The position numbers and the translations under genes are program-made. DNA of 64,000 bases, taken from Cryobacterium sp. GrIS_2_6. Lineage in GTDB: Bacteria; Actinomycetota; Actinomycetes; Actinomycetales; Microbacteriaceae. The stretch covers positions 1,922,001 to 1,986,000 of the forward strand of contig NZ_JAXCHP010000001.1 in assembly GCF_035984545.1 (NCBI RefSeq). Reading direction: 5' to 3'. A model generated the notes under the pieces. That model did not search any database. It saw nothing but the letters and a program-made list of their open reading frames with translations, and was not told the origin of the DNA. Every line of letters starts with the position of its first letter. Position 1 is the stretch's first letter. Shown here piece by piece: positions 9,361 to 18,411 of this stretch.

Positions 9361-11121
9361 TCAGGCCTCGGCGCCGACGACGGCAGCGACGTCGACGGTC
9401 TCGTCGCCCGTGTCGGTGCCTTCGTTGACCTCGAACAGGCGACTGGCCTGCTGGCGGTCGAGTGCGGCGCCGATCAGGCCGCGGAAGAGCGGATGCGCGT
9501 GGCTCGGGCGCGAGCGGAGCTCCGGGTGCGCCTGGGTGCCGACATAGAACGGGTGCTCTGCACGCGGCAGCTCGACGTACTCGACGAGGTGGCCGTCGGG
9601 AGAGGTCCCGGAGAACCACATGCCGGCATCCGCGATCTGCTCGCGGAACGCGTTGTTGACCTCGTAGCGGTGACGGTGGCGTTCAGAGGCCGAGGGGGCC
9701 CCGTAGAGCTCGGCGACGAGGGAGCCAGCGGCGAGGTCGGCCGGGTAGAGGCCGAGGCGCATGGTGCCGCCGAGGTCGCCGCCTGCGATGATCTCGACCT
9801 GCTCTTCCATGGTCGCTATCACGGGGAACTCGGTGTCCGGGTCGAACTCGGAGGAGGACGCCCCGGTGAGGCCGGCCTTGTTGCGGGCGTATTCGATGAC
9901 CATGCACTGCAGGCCGAGGCAGAGGCCGAGCACGGGGATGCCGTTCTCGCGGGCGAAGCGGAGAGCCCCGAGCTTGCCCTCGATGCCGCGCACGCCGAAG
10001 CCGCCGGGAACGCAGATGCCGTCGAGCTCGCCGAGCAGGCGGGTGGCGCCCTCGTCGGTCTCGCACTCGTCGGAGGCGATCCAGCGGACCTGGACCTTGG
10101 TCTTGTGGGCGAAGCCGCCGGCGCGGAGGGCTTCGGTGACGGAAAGGTAGGCGTCGGGCAGGTCGATGTACTTGCCGACGAGGCCGATCGTGACCTCGTG
10201 CTTGGGCTCGCGCACGGCGTCGAGCACCTTCTGCCACCCGGTCCAGTCGACCGGCTTGGCGGAGAGGCCGAGGGCGTTCGTGATGTAGCGGTCGAGGCCC
10301 TGGTCGTGCAGCATGGTCGGGATCTCGTAGATGCTCGGAACGTCGAGCGCGTTGACGACGGCGTCTTCGTCGACGTCGCACATCAGCGCGATCTTGCGCT
10401 TGTTGGCGTCGGAGACGGGACGGTCGCTGCGCAGCACGAGCGCGTCGGGCTGGATACCGATCGAGCGGAGCGCGGCGACGGAGTGCTGGGTGGGCTTGGT
10501 CTTCTGCTCACCGGCCGCACCGAGGAACGGCACGAGGGAGACGTGCACGAAGAACACGTTCTGGCGGCCGAGTTCGTGGCGCACCTGGCGGGCGGCCTCG
10601 AGGAACGGCTGGGATTCGATGTCGCCGACGGTGCCGCCGATTTCGGAGATGATCACGTCGGGCTTGGGGGTGTCGCTCGCCTGCAGGCGCATCCGGCGCT
10701 TGATCTCGTCGGTGATGTGCGGGATGACCTGCACGGTGTCGCCGAGGTACTCGCCACGGCGTTCCTTCGCGATCACCTGCGAGTAGACCTGGCCGGTCGT
10801 GACGTTCGCGGCCTGGTCGAGGTTGATGTCGAGGAAGCGTTCGTAGTGGCCGATGTCGAGGTCGGTCTCCGCGCCGTCGTCCGTGACGAAGACCTCACCG
10901 TGCTGGAACGGGTTCATCGTTCCCGGGTCCACGTTGAGGTAGGGGTCGAGCTTCTGCATGACCACGCGTAAGCCGCTGGCCGTCAGGAGATTGCCGAGGC
11001 TTGCCGCCGTCAGGCCCTTGCCTAATGAAGAAACGACACCACCAGTCACAAAGATGTGCTTGGTCGTGCCGTCTGAATTGTCCGCGTTTCTATTTTCCAC
11101 CACGGGCTTCGACTCTATCAT
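9361..11121 (-). CDS. pyrG: CTP synthase
   Basis: Makes CTP from UTP, ATP and glutamine, the last step of pyrimidine nucleotide synthesis. The 586-residue product has the synthetase domain first ([17 protein letters not shown] near residue 28; [15 protein letters not shown]). A class I glutamine amidotransferase domain follows, with the nucleophile in GLCLGLQ and a downstream TAHPE-like QAHPEL segment. The ATG overlaps the recN stop (ATGA). The C-terminal tail of about 25 residues after the amidotransferase domain is variable. Members of this family are regulated by GTP and CTP; nothing in the DNA shows extra control. Confidence 0.97.
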   Translation of the reverse strand: MIESKPVVENRNADNSDGTTKHIFVTGGVVSSLGKGLTAASLGNLLTASGLRVVMQKLDPYLNVDPGTMNPFQHGEVFVTDDGAETDLDIGHYERFLDINLDQAANVTTGQVYSQVIAKERRGEYLGDTVQVIPHITDEIKRRMRLQASDTPKPDVIISEIGGTVGDIESQPFLEAARQVRHELGRQNVFFVHVSLVPFLGAAGEQKTKPTQHSVAALRSIGIQPDALVLRSDRPVSDANKRKIALMCDVDEDAVVNALDVPSIYEIPTMLHDQGLDRYITNALGLSAKPVDWTGWQKVLDAVREPKHEVTIGLVGKYIDLPDAYLSVTEALRAGGFAHKTKVQVRWIASDECETDEGATRLLGELDGICVPGGFGVRGIEGKLGALRFARENGIPVLGLCLGLQCMVIEYARNKAGLTGASSSEFDPDTEFPVIATMEEQVEIIAGGDLGGTMRLGLYPADLAAGSLVAELYGAPSASERHRHRYEVNNAFREQIADAGMWFSGTSPDGHLVEYVELPRAEHPFYVGTQAHPELRSRPSHAHPLFRGLIGAALDRQQASRLFEVNEGTDTGDETVDVAAVVGAEA

Positions 11122-12830
11122 CGGATCTTCGTGGATCCGCCAGTGCTCGCGAGGTTCATCAGTTCGCGGGCGTGTTCGAGGCCGCTCACGGAGTCGGGCA
11201 GGCCGGACAAAAGCCGGGCCATTTCGGCGGCGCGATCGTCGCCGGTCAGCTGGCGAACACTCGACTCGGTGACGGAACCGTCGCTGTCCTTGACGACGCT
11301 CAGGTGGTTGCCCGCGAAGGCCGCGACCTGGGCGAGGTGGGTCACCACGATGACCTGGGCGGTTTCGGCAAGCCGGGCGAGCCTTCTGCCGATCTCGATC
11401 GCGGCCGCGCCGCCGACGCCGGCGTCGACCTCGTCGAAGACGAAGGTCGGAACCGGGTCTGTCGCGTTGATCACGACTTCGATGGCGAGCATCACCCGGG
11501 ACAGTTCGCCGCCGGAGGCGCCGCGGGCGAGGGTGCGCGGTTCGGCGCCCGCGTGCGGGCGCAGCAGGATGCCGACCTGGTCGCGGCCGTGCATGCTGAG
11601 CTCTCCCCCGCTGTCGACCTCGACGACGAGGGCGGCGTCGGGCATCGCCAGGGCGCTGAGCTCGGCGGTGACGGCGGTGCCGAGGGCTGCGGCCGCCGTG
11701 GTGCGGATGCCGGTGAGCTTGTCCGCGAGCGTCTCGACGACGAGCAGCTCGGCTTCGGTGTCGGCGCGGAGCTGCTCGATCCGGTCGGTGTCCCCGTCGA
11801 GTTCGAGCAGGCGGGCGCTGCCGGTGTCGAGGAAGGCGATCGCCTCGTCGAGGCCGCCGGCGTACTTGCGGGCCAGGCCGGTCAGCACGGCCCGGCGTTC
11901 CTGCACAATCTCGAGCTCCCTGGCACCGTCGGCGTCGAGGCCGGCGAGGTAGCTCGAAAGCTGCGCGGCGACATCCGCCACCAGGAAGCCGGCGTTCGCG
12001 AGGCTCTGGGCGAGCTCAGACAGGGCCGGGTCATGGTCGCCGGCCCGTTCGAGTTGCCGGCGGGCGGCGTCGAGCAGGGTGACGGCATCCGGCAGCCCGT
12101 CGGGGTTCTCTTCCGCGGAGAGGAGCTCGCGGGACTGTGCGGCAGCGAGCCGGAGTTCCTCGAGGTTGCCGAGCCGTTCGGCGCGGGCGGCGAGGTCGTC
12201 GTCTTCGGCCGCCTGCGGGGCGATCGCCTCGATCTCGTCGATGGCGGCGCGGAGGTCGGCGGCCTCGCTCGTGCGCTCGTCCTGTTCGGTGACGAGGCGG
12301 GCCAGTTCCGCGCGGTCGTCCTGCCAGCGGTGGTAGTGGGTCTCGAAGTCGGCGAGCACCGGGCCGAGTTCGGGGCCGGCGAAACGGTCGAGGGCGGCGC
12401 GCTGGGCTCCGGCGGAACGGAGCCGGACCTGGTCTGACTGTCCGTGCACGACGACGAGGTCGCCGCCGAGGTCGCCGAGCACGCTCGCGGGGGCGCTGCG
12501 GCCGCCGACGATGGCGCGGCTGCGGCCCTCCGCCGAGACCGAACGGCTGAGGATGAGGTCCGGGCCGTCGAGGTCTCCCCCAGCGTCGCGCACGCGGCCG
12601 GCGACGGTGCCGTCGGCGTCCACCTGCCAGCGGCCCTCGACCCAGGTCTGCTGCGCGCCGTGGCGCACGAGGCCGGGGTCTGCGCGGGCACCGAGGAGCA
12701 GGCCGAGTGCGGTGACGACCATGGTCTTGCCCGCGCCGGTCTCGCCGGTGACGGCGGTGAAGCCGGGGCCGAGCGGGAGGGTGGCTTCCTTGATCACGCC
12801 GAGGTCGCGGATGACGAGTTCCTCGATCAC
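11118..12830 (-). CDS. recN: DNA repair protein RecN
   Basis: SMC-like ATPase that binds DNA ends in double-strand break repair. The 570-residue product has an N-terminal half-ATPase with a P-loop (GETGAGKT near residue 30). A long central helical region rich in Glu, Ala and Leu is likely coiled coil, at about residues 160-370. The C-terminal half has [16 protein letters not shown] (signature) and [10 protein letters not shown] (Walker B). Translation starts at GTG 12830 behind a strong ribosome-binding site (GGGGGAGG). I see no clear SOS box in the 93-base gap after nadK. Confidence 0.95.
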   Translation of the reverse strand: MIEELVIRDLGVIKEATLPLGPGFTAVTGETGAGKTMVVTALGLLLGARADPGLVRHGAQQTWVEGRWQVDADGTVAGRVRDAGGDLDGPDLILSRSVSAEGRSRAIVGGRSAPASVLGDLGGDLVVVHGQSDQVRLRSAGAQRAALDRFAGPELGPVLADFETHYHRWQDDRAELARLVTEQDERTSEAADLRAAIDEIEAIAPQAAEDDDLAARAERLGNLEELRLAAAQSRELLSAEENPDGLPDAVTLLDAARRQLERAGDHDPALSELAQSLANAGFLVADVAAQLSSYLAGLDADGARELEIVQERRAVLTGLARKYAGGLDEAIAFLDTGSARLLELDGDTDRIEQLRADTEAELLVVETLADKLTGIRTTAAAALGTAVTAELSALAMPDAALVVEVDSGGELSMHGRDQVGILLRPHAGAEPRTLARGASGGELSRVMLAIEVVINATDPVPTFVFDEVDAGVGGAAAIEIGRRLARLAETAQVIVVTHLAQVAAFAGNHLSVVKDSDGSVTESSVRQLTGDDRAAEMARLLSGLPDSVSGLEHARELMNLASTGGSTKIR

Positions 12831-12886
12831 GAGCGGGCCTCCCCCGCGACGGGCCTGGTCACGCGCGGCTCATTCGCGCGAGGCGC

Positions 12887-12935
12887 CCAGGACTCGCTCA
12901 CGGGGCGCTCACTCACGCGGCGCTCACTCACGTCC
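12887..12935 (-). repeat. 15-bp tandem repeat at the nadK stop codon
   Basis: Two close copies on the + strand (CGCTCACTCACGCGG at 12906, CGCTCACTCACGTCC at 12921), with a degenerate third copy to the left (ACTCGCTCACGGGG). The copy at 12921 contains the nadK stop codon. Confidence 0.65.
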
Positions 12936-13844
12936 GACCGGTCCGCGCCAGCCCGTGACGGGCAGGTTGAACTTGTTCACCAGGCGGTCGGTGAACGGGC
13001 CGGAGTGCAGGCGGGCGAGGCGCACCGGCACCGGGGAGCGGCGAACGATCACGCGGGATCCGGCGGGCAGGTCGTGCACCCGGCGGCCGTCTGCGCAGAG
13101 CACCGCGGCTCCGCCGTAGTGCGCGAGCACCTCGACGGCGAGCGACGAGTCCGGCCCAACGACGAGCGGGCGGGAGAAGAGCGCGTGGGCGCTGAGCGGG
13201 ACGAGCAGGAGCGCGTCGAGGCTCGGCCAGACGATCGGGCCGCCCGCCGAGAAGGCGTACGCGGTCGATCCGGTCGGGGTGGACATCACGATGCCGTCGC
13301 AGCCGAAGGAGGAGAGCGGCCGGCCGTCGACCTCGACGACGACTTCGAGCATCCGCTCACGGCTCGCCTTTTCGACCGTTGCCTCGTTGAGGGCCCAGGT
13401 TTCGTAGATGACCTCGTCGCCGAGTTTGACCCGGACGGCGAGGGCCATGCGCTCCTCGACGAGGTAGTCGCGGAGCAGGGCGCGGCGCACGGCTTCACCG
13501 AGGTCATCGCGTTCGCTCTCGGCGAGGAAGCCCACGTGGCCGAGGTTGATGCCGAGCAGGGGCGCCGAGCAGCCACGCACGACCTCGGCGGCGCGCAGGA
13601 TGGTGCCGTCCCCGCCGAGGACGATGACGAGCTCGAGCTCGGTCGCCTGCACGGTTTCGCCGAGGATGGCGAGACGGCCGTCGAGCTCGGGGCAGGCGGC
13701 GAGGATGTCGGTGAGTTCGGTGGGCGCGAGCACGGGGGTCGCGTCGGAGGCGAGGAGCTGCTGGCAGACGGTCACGGCGGCCCGGAGCGAGTCCGTGCGC
13801 CCGGTATGCGCGACGACAAGGATGTGCCGGGGTGATGCAGTCAT
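12924..13844 (-). CDS. nadK: NAD kinase
   Basis: Phosphorylates NAD to NADP using ATP or polyphosphate. The 306-residue protein has the GGDGT motif (VVLGGDGTILRAAE) in the N-terminal domain and the second signature STPTGSTAYAFSAGGP in the C-terminal beta domain. A NLGHVGFL segment lies between them. The stop codon lies inside a 15-bp tandem repeat. The start ATG is 4 bases after the tlyA stop. The order tlyA-nadK-recN is conserved across actinobacteria (Rv1694-Rv1696). Confidence 0.96.
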   Translation of the reverse strand: MTASPRHILVVAHTGRTDSLRAAVTVCQQLLASDATPVLAPTELTDILAACPELDGRLAILGETVQATELELVIVLGGDGTILRAAEVVRGCSAPLLGINLGHVGFLAESERDDLGEAVRRALLRDYLVEERMALAVRVKLGDEVIYETWALNEATVEKASRERMLEVVVEVDGRPLSSFGCDGIVMSTPTGSTAYAFSAGGPIVWPSLDALLLVPLSAHALFSRPLVVGPDSSLAVEVLAHYGGAAVLCADGRRVHDLPAGSRVIVRRSPVPVRLARLHSGPFTDRLVNKFNLPVTGWRGPVGRE

Positions 13845-13848
13845 CTCG

Positions 13849-14724
13849 TCACGCTCCCACCAGTGCCGTTGTGCGGTCGATCCATTCTGTCGGATTGCTG
13901 CCCACCCGCGCGCTCATCCAGCACAGATACTCCCGATTGCCCGCGGCTCCCACGATCGGGGATGCGATCAGGCCGTTTGTGCGGAGGCCGAGGTCCCAGC
14001 CCGCCCAGAGCACGCCGGCGATCGCGTCGGCGCGCAGGGCCGGACGGTGCACCACGCCCTCGCGGATGCTCTCCTTGCCGACCTCGAACTGCGGCTTGAT
14101 CAGCAGCACGAAATCGGCGCCCTCCGCTGCCGTCGCCACAAGGGCAGGCATCACGGTCGGGAGGGAGATGAACGACAGGTCGCCGACGACGAGGTCGGGG
14201 CGGGTGTCGACACCGGATGCCGCGGCGAGCGTTTCCGGCGTCGCGTAGCGCAGGTTGAACCCCTCGACGGCCGCGAGGCGCGATTCGTGGGCGAGTTCGG
14301 GGGCGAGCTGGCCGTGGCCGACGTCGACGGCGAGCACCTGTGCGGCGCCGCGTTCGAGGAGCACCTGGCTGAAGCCGCCCGTCGAGGCGCCCGCGTCGAG
14401 CACGGTCCGGCCCGCGACGGGAATGTCGAACGCATCGAGCGCCGCGATGAGTTTGTGGGCGCCGCGGCTGACGTAATGGTCGGTCGGGGCAACGAAGAGC
14501 ACCTGGTCGGCGCGCACCTTGGTGGACGCCTTGACGACGGGTTGGCCGTCGACCGTCACGAGGCCACCGGCGATCACCTGCGCCGCTACCGTGCGCGAAC
14601 GCACGAGCCCTCGGTCGGCGAGGGCCGTGTCGAGGCGCTGGTCGGGCATCCGCTCGGAAACAAGCTCAGCCTCGGACACGGAGTCCGCCCCGGCGTCCGC
14701 GTTCGCCTCAGGACCGGGGTGCAC
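13849..14724 (-). CDS. tlyA: 16S/23S rRNA 2'-O-methyltransferase TlyA
   Basis: In mycobacteria TlyA methylates riboses in 16S and 23S rRNA, and its loss gives capreomycin resistance. The 291-residue product starts at GTG 14724, 17 bases inside the preceding small gene. The first 25 residues are low complexity. An S4 domain follows (RLDTALADRGLVRSRTVAAQ), then the VSRGAHKL linker and a Rossmann methyltransferase fold (VLDAGASTGGFSQVLL, AVDVGHGQL). A later in-frame ATG at MPDQRLD is an alternative start, giving about 266 residues, closer to the usual family length. Confidence 0.94.
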   Translation of the reverse strand: MHPGPEANADAGADSVSEAELVSERMPDQRLDTALADRGLVRSRTVAAQVIAGGLVTVDGQPVVKASTKVRADQVLFVAPTDHYVSRGAHKLIAALDAFDIPVAGRTVLDAGASTGGFSQVLLERGAAQVLAVDVGHGQLAPELAHESRLAAVEGFNLRYATPETLAAASGVDTRPDLVVGDLSFISLPTVMPALVATAAEGADFVLLIKPQFEVGKESIREGVVHRPALRADAIAGVLWAGWDLGLRTNGLIASPIVGAAGNREYLCWMSARVGSNPTEWIDRTTALVGA

Positions 14725-14905
14725 TGTCGCCGCCCTCGAGATGCGTGCGCAGCTCTTCGTGCAGCTGCGCGTAGGCAGCCGCGCGGTCTTCGAGGGGCAG
14801 GTCGCCGATGTCTCCGAGCCGGGACAGGAGTTCGTCCGCCATGGTCACATTGTCGGGGCTGCCGCCCTGGGGGATGTCCGCTGGGTTCTGCTGCACCCTC
14901 TCCAC
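14708..14905 (-). CDS. Small acidic protein of unknown function between HAD phosphatase and tlyA
   Basis: A short frame of 65 codons begins at GTG 14905, two bases after the HAD gene's stop, and overlaps tlyA by 17 bases. Its C-terminal 44 residues (MADELLSRLG to GGDSAPRS) look helical and acidic, with LEDRAAAYAQLHEELRTHL as a likely amphipathic helix. M. tuberculosis has a similar-sized gene, Rv1693, at the same place, so I treat it as real. No function is known to me. The start could instead be the ATG of MADELL. An ATG at 14938 would overlap the HAD gene by 32 bases. Confidence 0.65.
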   Translation of the reverse strand: MERVQQNPADIPQGGSPDNVTMADELLSRLGDIGDLPLEDRAAAYAQLHEELRTHLEGGDSAPRS

Positions 14906-14906
14906 G

Positions 14907-15920
14907 TTACCGTCTGAGATACAGTCGCTCCGGAACATTCAGCCCGTAGACGGGCCGGCCGGACGCCCAGATCACGGCGCACGCGGCGCGGAGCAGGTTG
15001 ATCCCGCCGTCGCCCTCCGCGACCATCTCGACGTCGGCACCAGTGATGCGCACGCTCGCGCCTGCGACGGTCGCGGTGGCGCGGTCCTTGGAGAACACGG
15101 TCTCCGGGTAGGGCTCGTGCAACTGGCGCAGGTCGTCGAGGATGAAGCGCGGGCGCTCCTTCTCGGCGGCGGCGAGGGCCTGCTTGGCCTTGTCGATGCC
15201 GGTGAGCACGAGCACCGCGGGAATGCCCGCCCGGTTGGCGCCGAGGATGTCGGTGTCGAGCCGGTCGCCGATGAAGAGCGCGTGCTTCGCCTGGAAACGG
15301 CTCATGGCCTCGTCGAAGATCGCGACCTCCGGCTTGCCCGCCACGATCGGGAGCCGACCGACCGCGCTGTGCACGGCGGCGACGAGAGTGCCGTTGCCGG
15401 GCGCGATGCCGCGGGCGACGGGGATCGTCCAGTCGGTGTTCGTCGCGACCCAGGGGATCTCGACGCCGTCCTCGTTCGGGTGCAGGGCGAAAGCCGCCTC
15501 GGCGAGGTCCTTCCAGCCGAGTTCGGGCGTGAAGCCCTGGATCACGGCTGCGGGGTGGTCGTCGGCGGAGCGGGTGATCTCGAATCCACCCTTCTCGACC
15601 TCCTTCACGAGGCCGGCTCCCCCGATGACGAGGATGCGCGCGCCGGCGGGCACCTCCTGGGCGAGCAGCCGGACGGCGGCCTGCGGTGAGGTGACGATGT
15701 CCTCGGCGCGGGCGTGCAGCCCGAGTTCGGTGAGGTGGTCGGCGACGGTCTGGTCGGTGCGGGAGGCGTTGTTGGTGAGGTAGCCGACCCGCACGGTCTC
15801 CGCGGCCTTGTTCAGGCTCTCGATCGCGAACGGGATCGCGTGCGGTCCCTGGTACACGACTCCGTCGAGGTCAGCGAGCACCACGTCGACGCCGGTGAGC
15901 GGCGTCGCCGTTTCACTCAT
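14907..15920 (-). CDS. HAD-superfamily phosphatase (NagD-like / glycerol-3-phosphate phosphatase type)
   Basis: Likely sugar- or glycerol-phosphate phosphatase; the M. tuberculosis homologue at this position, Rv1692, is described as a glycerol-3-phosphate phosphatase. The 337-residue product has the nucleophile motif DLDGVVYQG near residue 16. Motif II lies in LTNNASR. A cap-domain region is in the middle, and the metal-binding GDRLDTDILGANRAG lies near residue 230. About 60 extra C-terminal residues follow the HAD fold. I chose the ATG at 15920, which overlaps the upstream gene by 8 bases; the apparent longer frame upstream is a shadow of that gene's acidic repeats. Confidence 0.92.
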   Translation of the reverse strand: MSETATPLTGVDVVLADLDGVVYQGPHAIPFAIESLNKAAETVRVGYLTNNASRTDQTVADHLTELGLHARAEDIVTSPQAAVRLLAQEVPAGARILVIGGAGLVKEVEKGGFEITRSADDHPAAVIQGFTPELGWKDLAEAAFALHPNEDGVEIPWVATNTDWTIPVARGIAPGNGTLVAAVHSAVGRLPIVAGKPEVAIFDEAMSRFQAKHALFIGDRLDTDILGANRAGIPAVLVLTGIDKAKQALAAAEKERPRFILDDLRQLHEPYPETVFSKDRATATVAGASVRITGADVEMVAEGDGGINLLRAACAVIWASGRPVYGLNVPERLYLRR

Positions 15921-18093
15921 GCGTCGGCGCCTGAGCATCGGACTCCTCGTCGGTTCCCGTCGCCGGGTCCACTTCGGAGTCCGGCAGCACCACGTCGATG
16001 GTCTCGTCGGCGACGTCGATCTCGTCGATCTCATCGACCTCGTCGATTTCGGCGGCGGGCTCGTCGGTCTCGGGCTCGTCACCGTCGTCGTCGTCGTCGT
16101 CGCTCGCATCGTCGTCGTCGTCGTCGCTCGCATCGTCGTCGTCGTCGTCGTCGCTCGCATCGTCGACGTCGAAGTACTCGTCGTCAGCGTCCTCTTCGTC
16201 GATCTCGAGGATCTCGATCGTTTCGTCGATGTCGGCGGCGGATGCCTGGGCGGCATCCGCGCGGTCGGCGCGCTCATTCCACTGCGCGGCCTCGTCGGTG
16301 CGGCCGAGTTCCTCGAGCACCTCGGCGTAGGCGGAGAACAGCTCTGCGCTGTAGGAGAACGCGGTCAACGGGTCGAGCTGCGGGATGTCGAGCTCAGCCA
16401 GGGCGGCCTCGGTCTCCCCGAGGTCGAGACGGGCACCGGACATCGCGATCGCCAGGGCGACCTGGACGCCGGCGGGCAGGGTGGAGCGGTCGACGGAACG
16501 GCCGAGCTCGAGGGCGCGGTCCGGGCGACCGACGCCGCGTTCGCTGTCGACCATGAGCGGGAGCTGCGAGTTCGACCCGGAGATGCGGCGGTAGGTGCGC
16601 AGTTCGCGCAGGGCAAGGGCGAAGTCGCCCGTGGCGTACGCGGTGATCGCGAGGCTCTCCCGCACGACCGCGATACGGCCGGCCCGGCGGGCGGCGCTCA
16701 TCACGTGACGGTGGGCGAGCTCGGGGTCTTCGTCGATGACCCGGGCGGCCATGGCGAGGTGGGCGCCGACGGCCTCGGCGTTGTCCTTGGTCAGGGTCTT
16801 GAGTTCGTTCCGCGCGATCCGGTCGAGGTCGGCAGACGAGATGTCGTCGGGGAGCTCGGGGTCGTCGTGGCGTGGGCGCACCGAACGCAGCTCGCGCTGC
16901 ATCCGCTGCTCTTCGGTCATTTCCTCTTCGACGGCGCGGGCATCGCGGTCGCCGCGGGCGGGGACGCCGTCGCGGGTCCAGAGCTTCTTGCCGGCGTCGC
17001 CGCGCGGTGCTCCGGCGCGGGTGGCCGAACCGCCGCGCTGGGTCGCGTTCGCCCAGGGCTTGCGATCGCCGCCCGACTGCGGACGCTCGGTGCGCGGTGC
17101 GTCTTTGGACCACGGCTTGCGCTCGCCGGTCTGGGGACGATCGGAGTTGCCGCGGTACGCGGGACGTTCGCCGTCGCGCTGCGGGCGGTCGGTGCGGGGT
17201 GCGTCCTTCGACCAGGGCTTGCGCTCGGCGCCGCCCTGCGGACGATCGGAGTTGCCACGGTAGGGGGCGCGCTCGCCCGACTGCGGACGCTCGGAGTTTC
17301 CGCGGTACGGAGGACGCTCACCATCACGCTGCGGGCGCTCAGTGTTGCCACGGTACGGGGCACGCTCACCGGACTGCGGGCGGTCGGAGTTGCCACGGTA
17401 GGGGGCACGCTCGCCCGACTGCGGACGATCGGAGTTGCCACGGTAGGGAGGACGCTCACCATCGCGCTGCGGGCGATCGGAATTGCCACGATAGGGAGCA
17501 CGCTCACCGGACTGCGGGCGATCGGAGTTGCCACGGTACGGAGCGCGGTCGCCCTGGGGACGGTCGGAGTTCCCGCGGTAGGGGGGACGCTCACCATCAC
17601 GCTGCGGACGATCGGAATTGCCACGGTAGGGGGCACGCTCGCCACTCTGCGGACGCTCGTTGTTGCCGCGGTACGGAGGACGATCGCCGTCGCGCTGCGG
17701 ACGGTCGCTGTTGGCACGGTACTGGGGACGATCGCCCTGGGGACGCTCGCTGTTCCCGCGGTACGGGGCACGCTCGCCGCTCTGCGGGCGGTCGGTGTTG
17801 CCGCGATAGGCGGGACGGTCGCCGTACTGGGGGCGGTCGCCCTGGGGACGGTCATTGTTTCCGCGGTACGGTGCACGTTCGCCACCCTGCGAACGGTCGT
17901 TCGTGCCACGGTAAGGGGGACGTTCGCCGTCACGCTGAGGACGGTCGGAGTTGCCCTTATAGGGAGGACGCTCACCGTCACGCTGGGGGCGATCGGAGCG
18001 GCCCTGATAGCCGCCGGAGCCGTTGTTGCCGCGAGCCCCGGGCGGGCGTCCGCCGTCGCGTGCGTCATTACCGTTAGTTCCTGAAGGGCTCAC
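15913..18093 (-). CDS. TPR-like protein with repetitive Arg/Pro/Asn N-terminus and acidic tail (Rv1691-like)
   Basis: The 726-residue protein has three parts. Residues about 30-345 are some 20 degenerate repeats of 13-16 residues, close to RGNSDRPQSGERAPY. They are basic and probably disordered. Residues about 390-610 are helical and TPR-like (VRESLAITAYATGDFALALREL, EELGRTDEAAQWNERA). The tail from about 619 is very acidic, with runs of six or seven Asp. It occupies the place of Rv1691 in M. tuberculosis, but the long repeat region is unlike that gene. The charge pattern suggests RNA or ribosome association, which is speculation. It starts at GTG 18093 behind AGGAGA and is the first gene after the rRNA terminator. 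Confidence 0.85.
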   Translation of the reverse strand: MSPSGTNGNDARDGGRPPGARGNNGSGGYQGRSDRPQRDGERPPYKGNSDRPQRDGERPPYRGTNDRSQGGERAPYRGNNDRPQGDRPQYGDRPAYRGNTDRPQSGERAPYRGNSERPQGDRPQYRANSDRPQRDGDRPPYRGNNERPQSGERAPYRGNSDRPQRDGERPPYRGNSDRPQGDRAPYRGNSDRPQSGERAPYRGNSDRPQRDGERPPYRGNSDRPQSGERAPYRGNSDRPQSGERAPYRGNTERPQRDGERPPYRGNSERPQSGERAPYRGNSDRPQGGAERKPWSKDAPRTDRPQRDGERPAYRGNSDRPQTGERKPWSKDAPRTERPQSGGDRKPWANATQRGGSATRAGAPRGDAGKKLWTRDGVPARGDRDARAVEEEMTEEQRMQRELRSVRPRHDDPELPDDISSADLDRIARNELKTLTKDNAEAVGAHLAMAARVIDEDPELAHRHVMSAARRAGRIAVVRESLAITAYATGDFALALRELRTYRRISGSNSQLPLMVDSERGVGRPDRALELGRSVDRSTLPAGVQVALAIAMSGARLDLGETEAALAELDIPQLDPLTAFSYSAELFSAYAEVLEELGRTDEAAQWNERADRADAAQASAADIDETIEILEIDEEDADDEYFDVDDASDDDDDDDASDDDDDDASDDDDDDGDEPETDEPAAEIDEVDEIDEIDVADETIDVVLPDSEVDPATGTDEESDAQAPTHE
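16081..16160 (-). repeat. Asp-codon triplet repeats in the TPR-like gene tail
   Basis: Three tandem blocks of GTC (Asp on the reverse strand) are each closed by GCTCGCATC, which encodes Asp runs separated by Ala-Ser. The period is about 24-27 bp. Confidence 0.75.
17060..18003 (-). repeat. About 20 degenerate 42-48 bp in-frame repeats encoding RGNSDRPQxGERxPY
   Basis: Tandem in-frame units are visible by eye. Two unit types dominate, SDRPQRDGERPPYRG and SDRPQSGERAPYRG, and are interleaved. Four diverged units with KPW replace them near 17060-17220. Neighbouring units are often nearly identical at the DNA level (for example around 17380-17540). Confidence 0.85.
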
Positions 18094-18153
18094 TGTGTCT
18101 CCTGTGTAATTGGTTGCCTCGAAGGCAGACTCATCAAGCCTACGGCTTAACGC

Positions 18154-18182
18154 AAAATGGCCACCCGTTAGGTGGCCTTTTT
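18154..18182 (-). terminator. Intrinsic terminator after the rRNA operon
   Basis: A perfect 7-bp stem (GGCCACC/GGTGGCC, arms 18159-18165 and 18171-18177) with a 5-base loop is flanked by A-runs and T-runs on both strands, so it could stop transcription in either direction. It lies about 30 bases past the end of 5S rRNA and about 60 bases upstream of the TPR-like gene. Confidence 0.8.
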
Positions 18183-18210
18183 GTGTATTTCTGGTGTTTC
18201 TAAGTTAAGT

Positions 18211-18327
18211 CCGGCGGTGTCCTACTCTCCCACAGGGTCCCCCCTGCAGTACCATCGGCGCTGAGAGTCTTAGCTTCCGGGTTCGGAATGTGACCGGGCG
18301 TTTCCCTCTCGCTATAGCCGCCGAAAC
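18211..18327 (-). rRNA. rrf: 5S ribosomal RNA
   Basis: About 117 bases. On the reverse strand it begins GTTTCGGCGGC and ends GACACCGCCGG, which pair as the terminal helix. The internal segment CCGAACCCGGAAGCTAAG is the conserved 5S loop region. It is the last gene of the 16S-23S-5S operon. End positions are accurate to a few bases. Confidence 0.95.
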
Positions 18328-18367
18328 ATCTTTCGATGGATCGATTCTATATTTTTCAGTTATAGAT

Positions 18368-18411
18368 CCCGGCTGTTATGCCGGGGTTGTTCTCGACCGT
18401 ACGTCGAGAAC
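18368..18411 (-). other. Two hairpins in the 23S-5S spacer
   Basis: CCCGGC/GCCGGG (18368-18373 with 18380-18385) and the 9-bp GTTCTCGAC/GTCGAGAAC (18389-18397 with 18403-18411) lie in tandem between 23S and 5S rRNA. They are probably RNA processing structures; no T-run suggests termination. Confidence 0.5.

Noticed and set aside
8731..10971. 746-codon + strand frame opposite the NUDIX hydrolase gene and pyrG
   Set aside because: Antisense to conserved genes with complete motifs; composition is typical of a shadow frame.
16081..16160. CRISPR-like array
   Set aside because: The periodic units are in-frame Asp codons without unique spacers.
15808..18084. 758-codon + strand frame opposite the TPR-like gene
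   Set aside because: Its Thr/Val/Gly repeats are the exact reverse reading of the RGNSDRPQ repeats. The reverse-strand frame has a start, a ribosome-binding site and a recognisable C-terminal domain.
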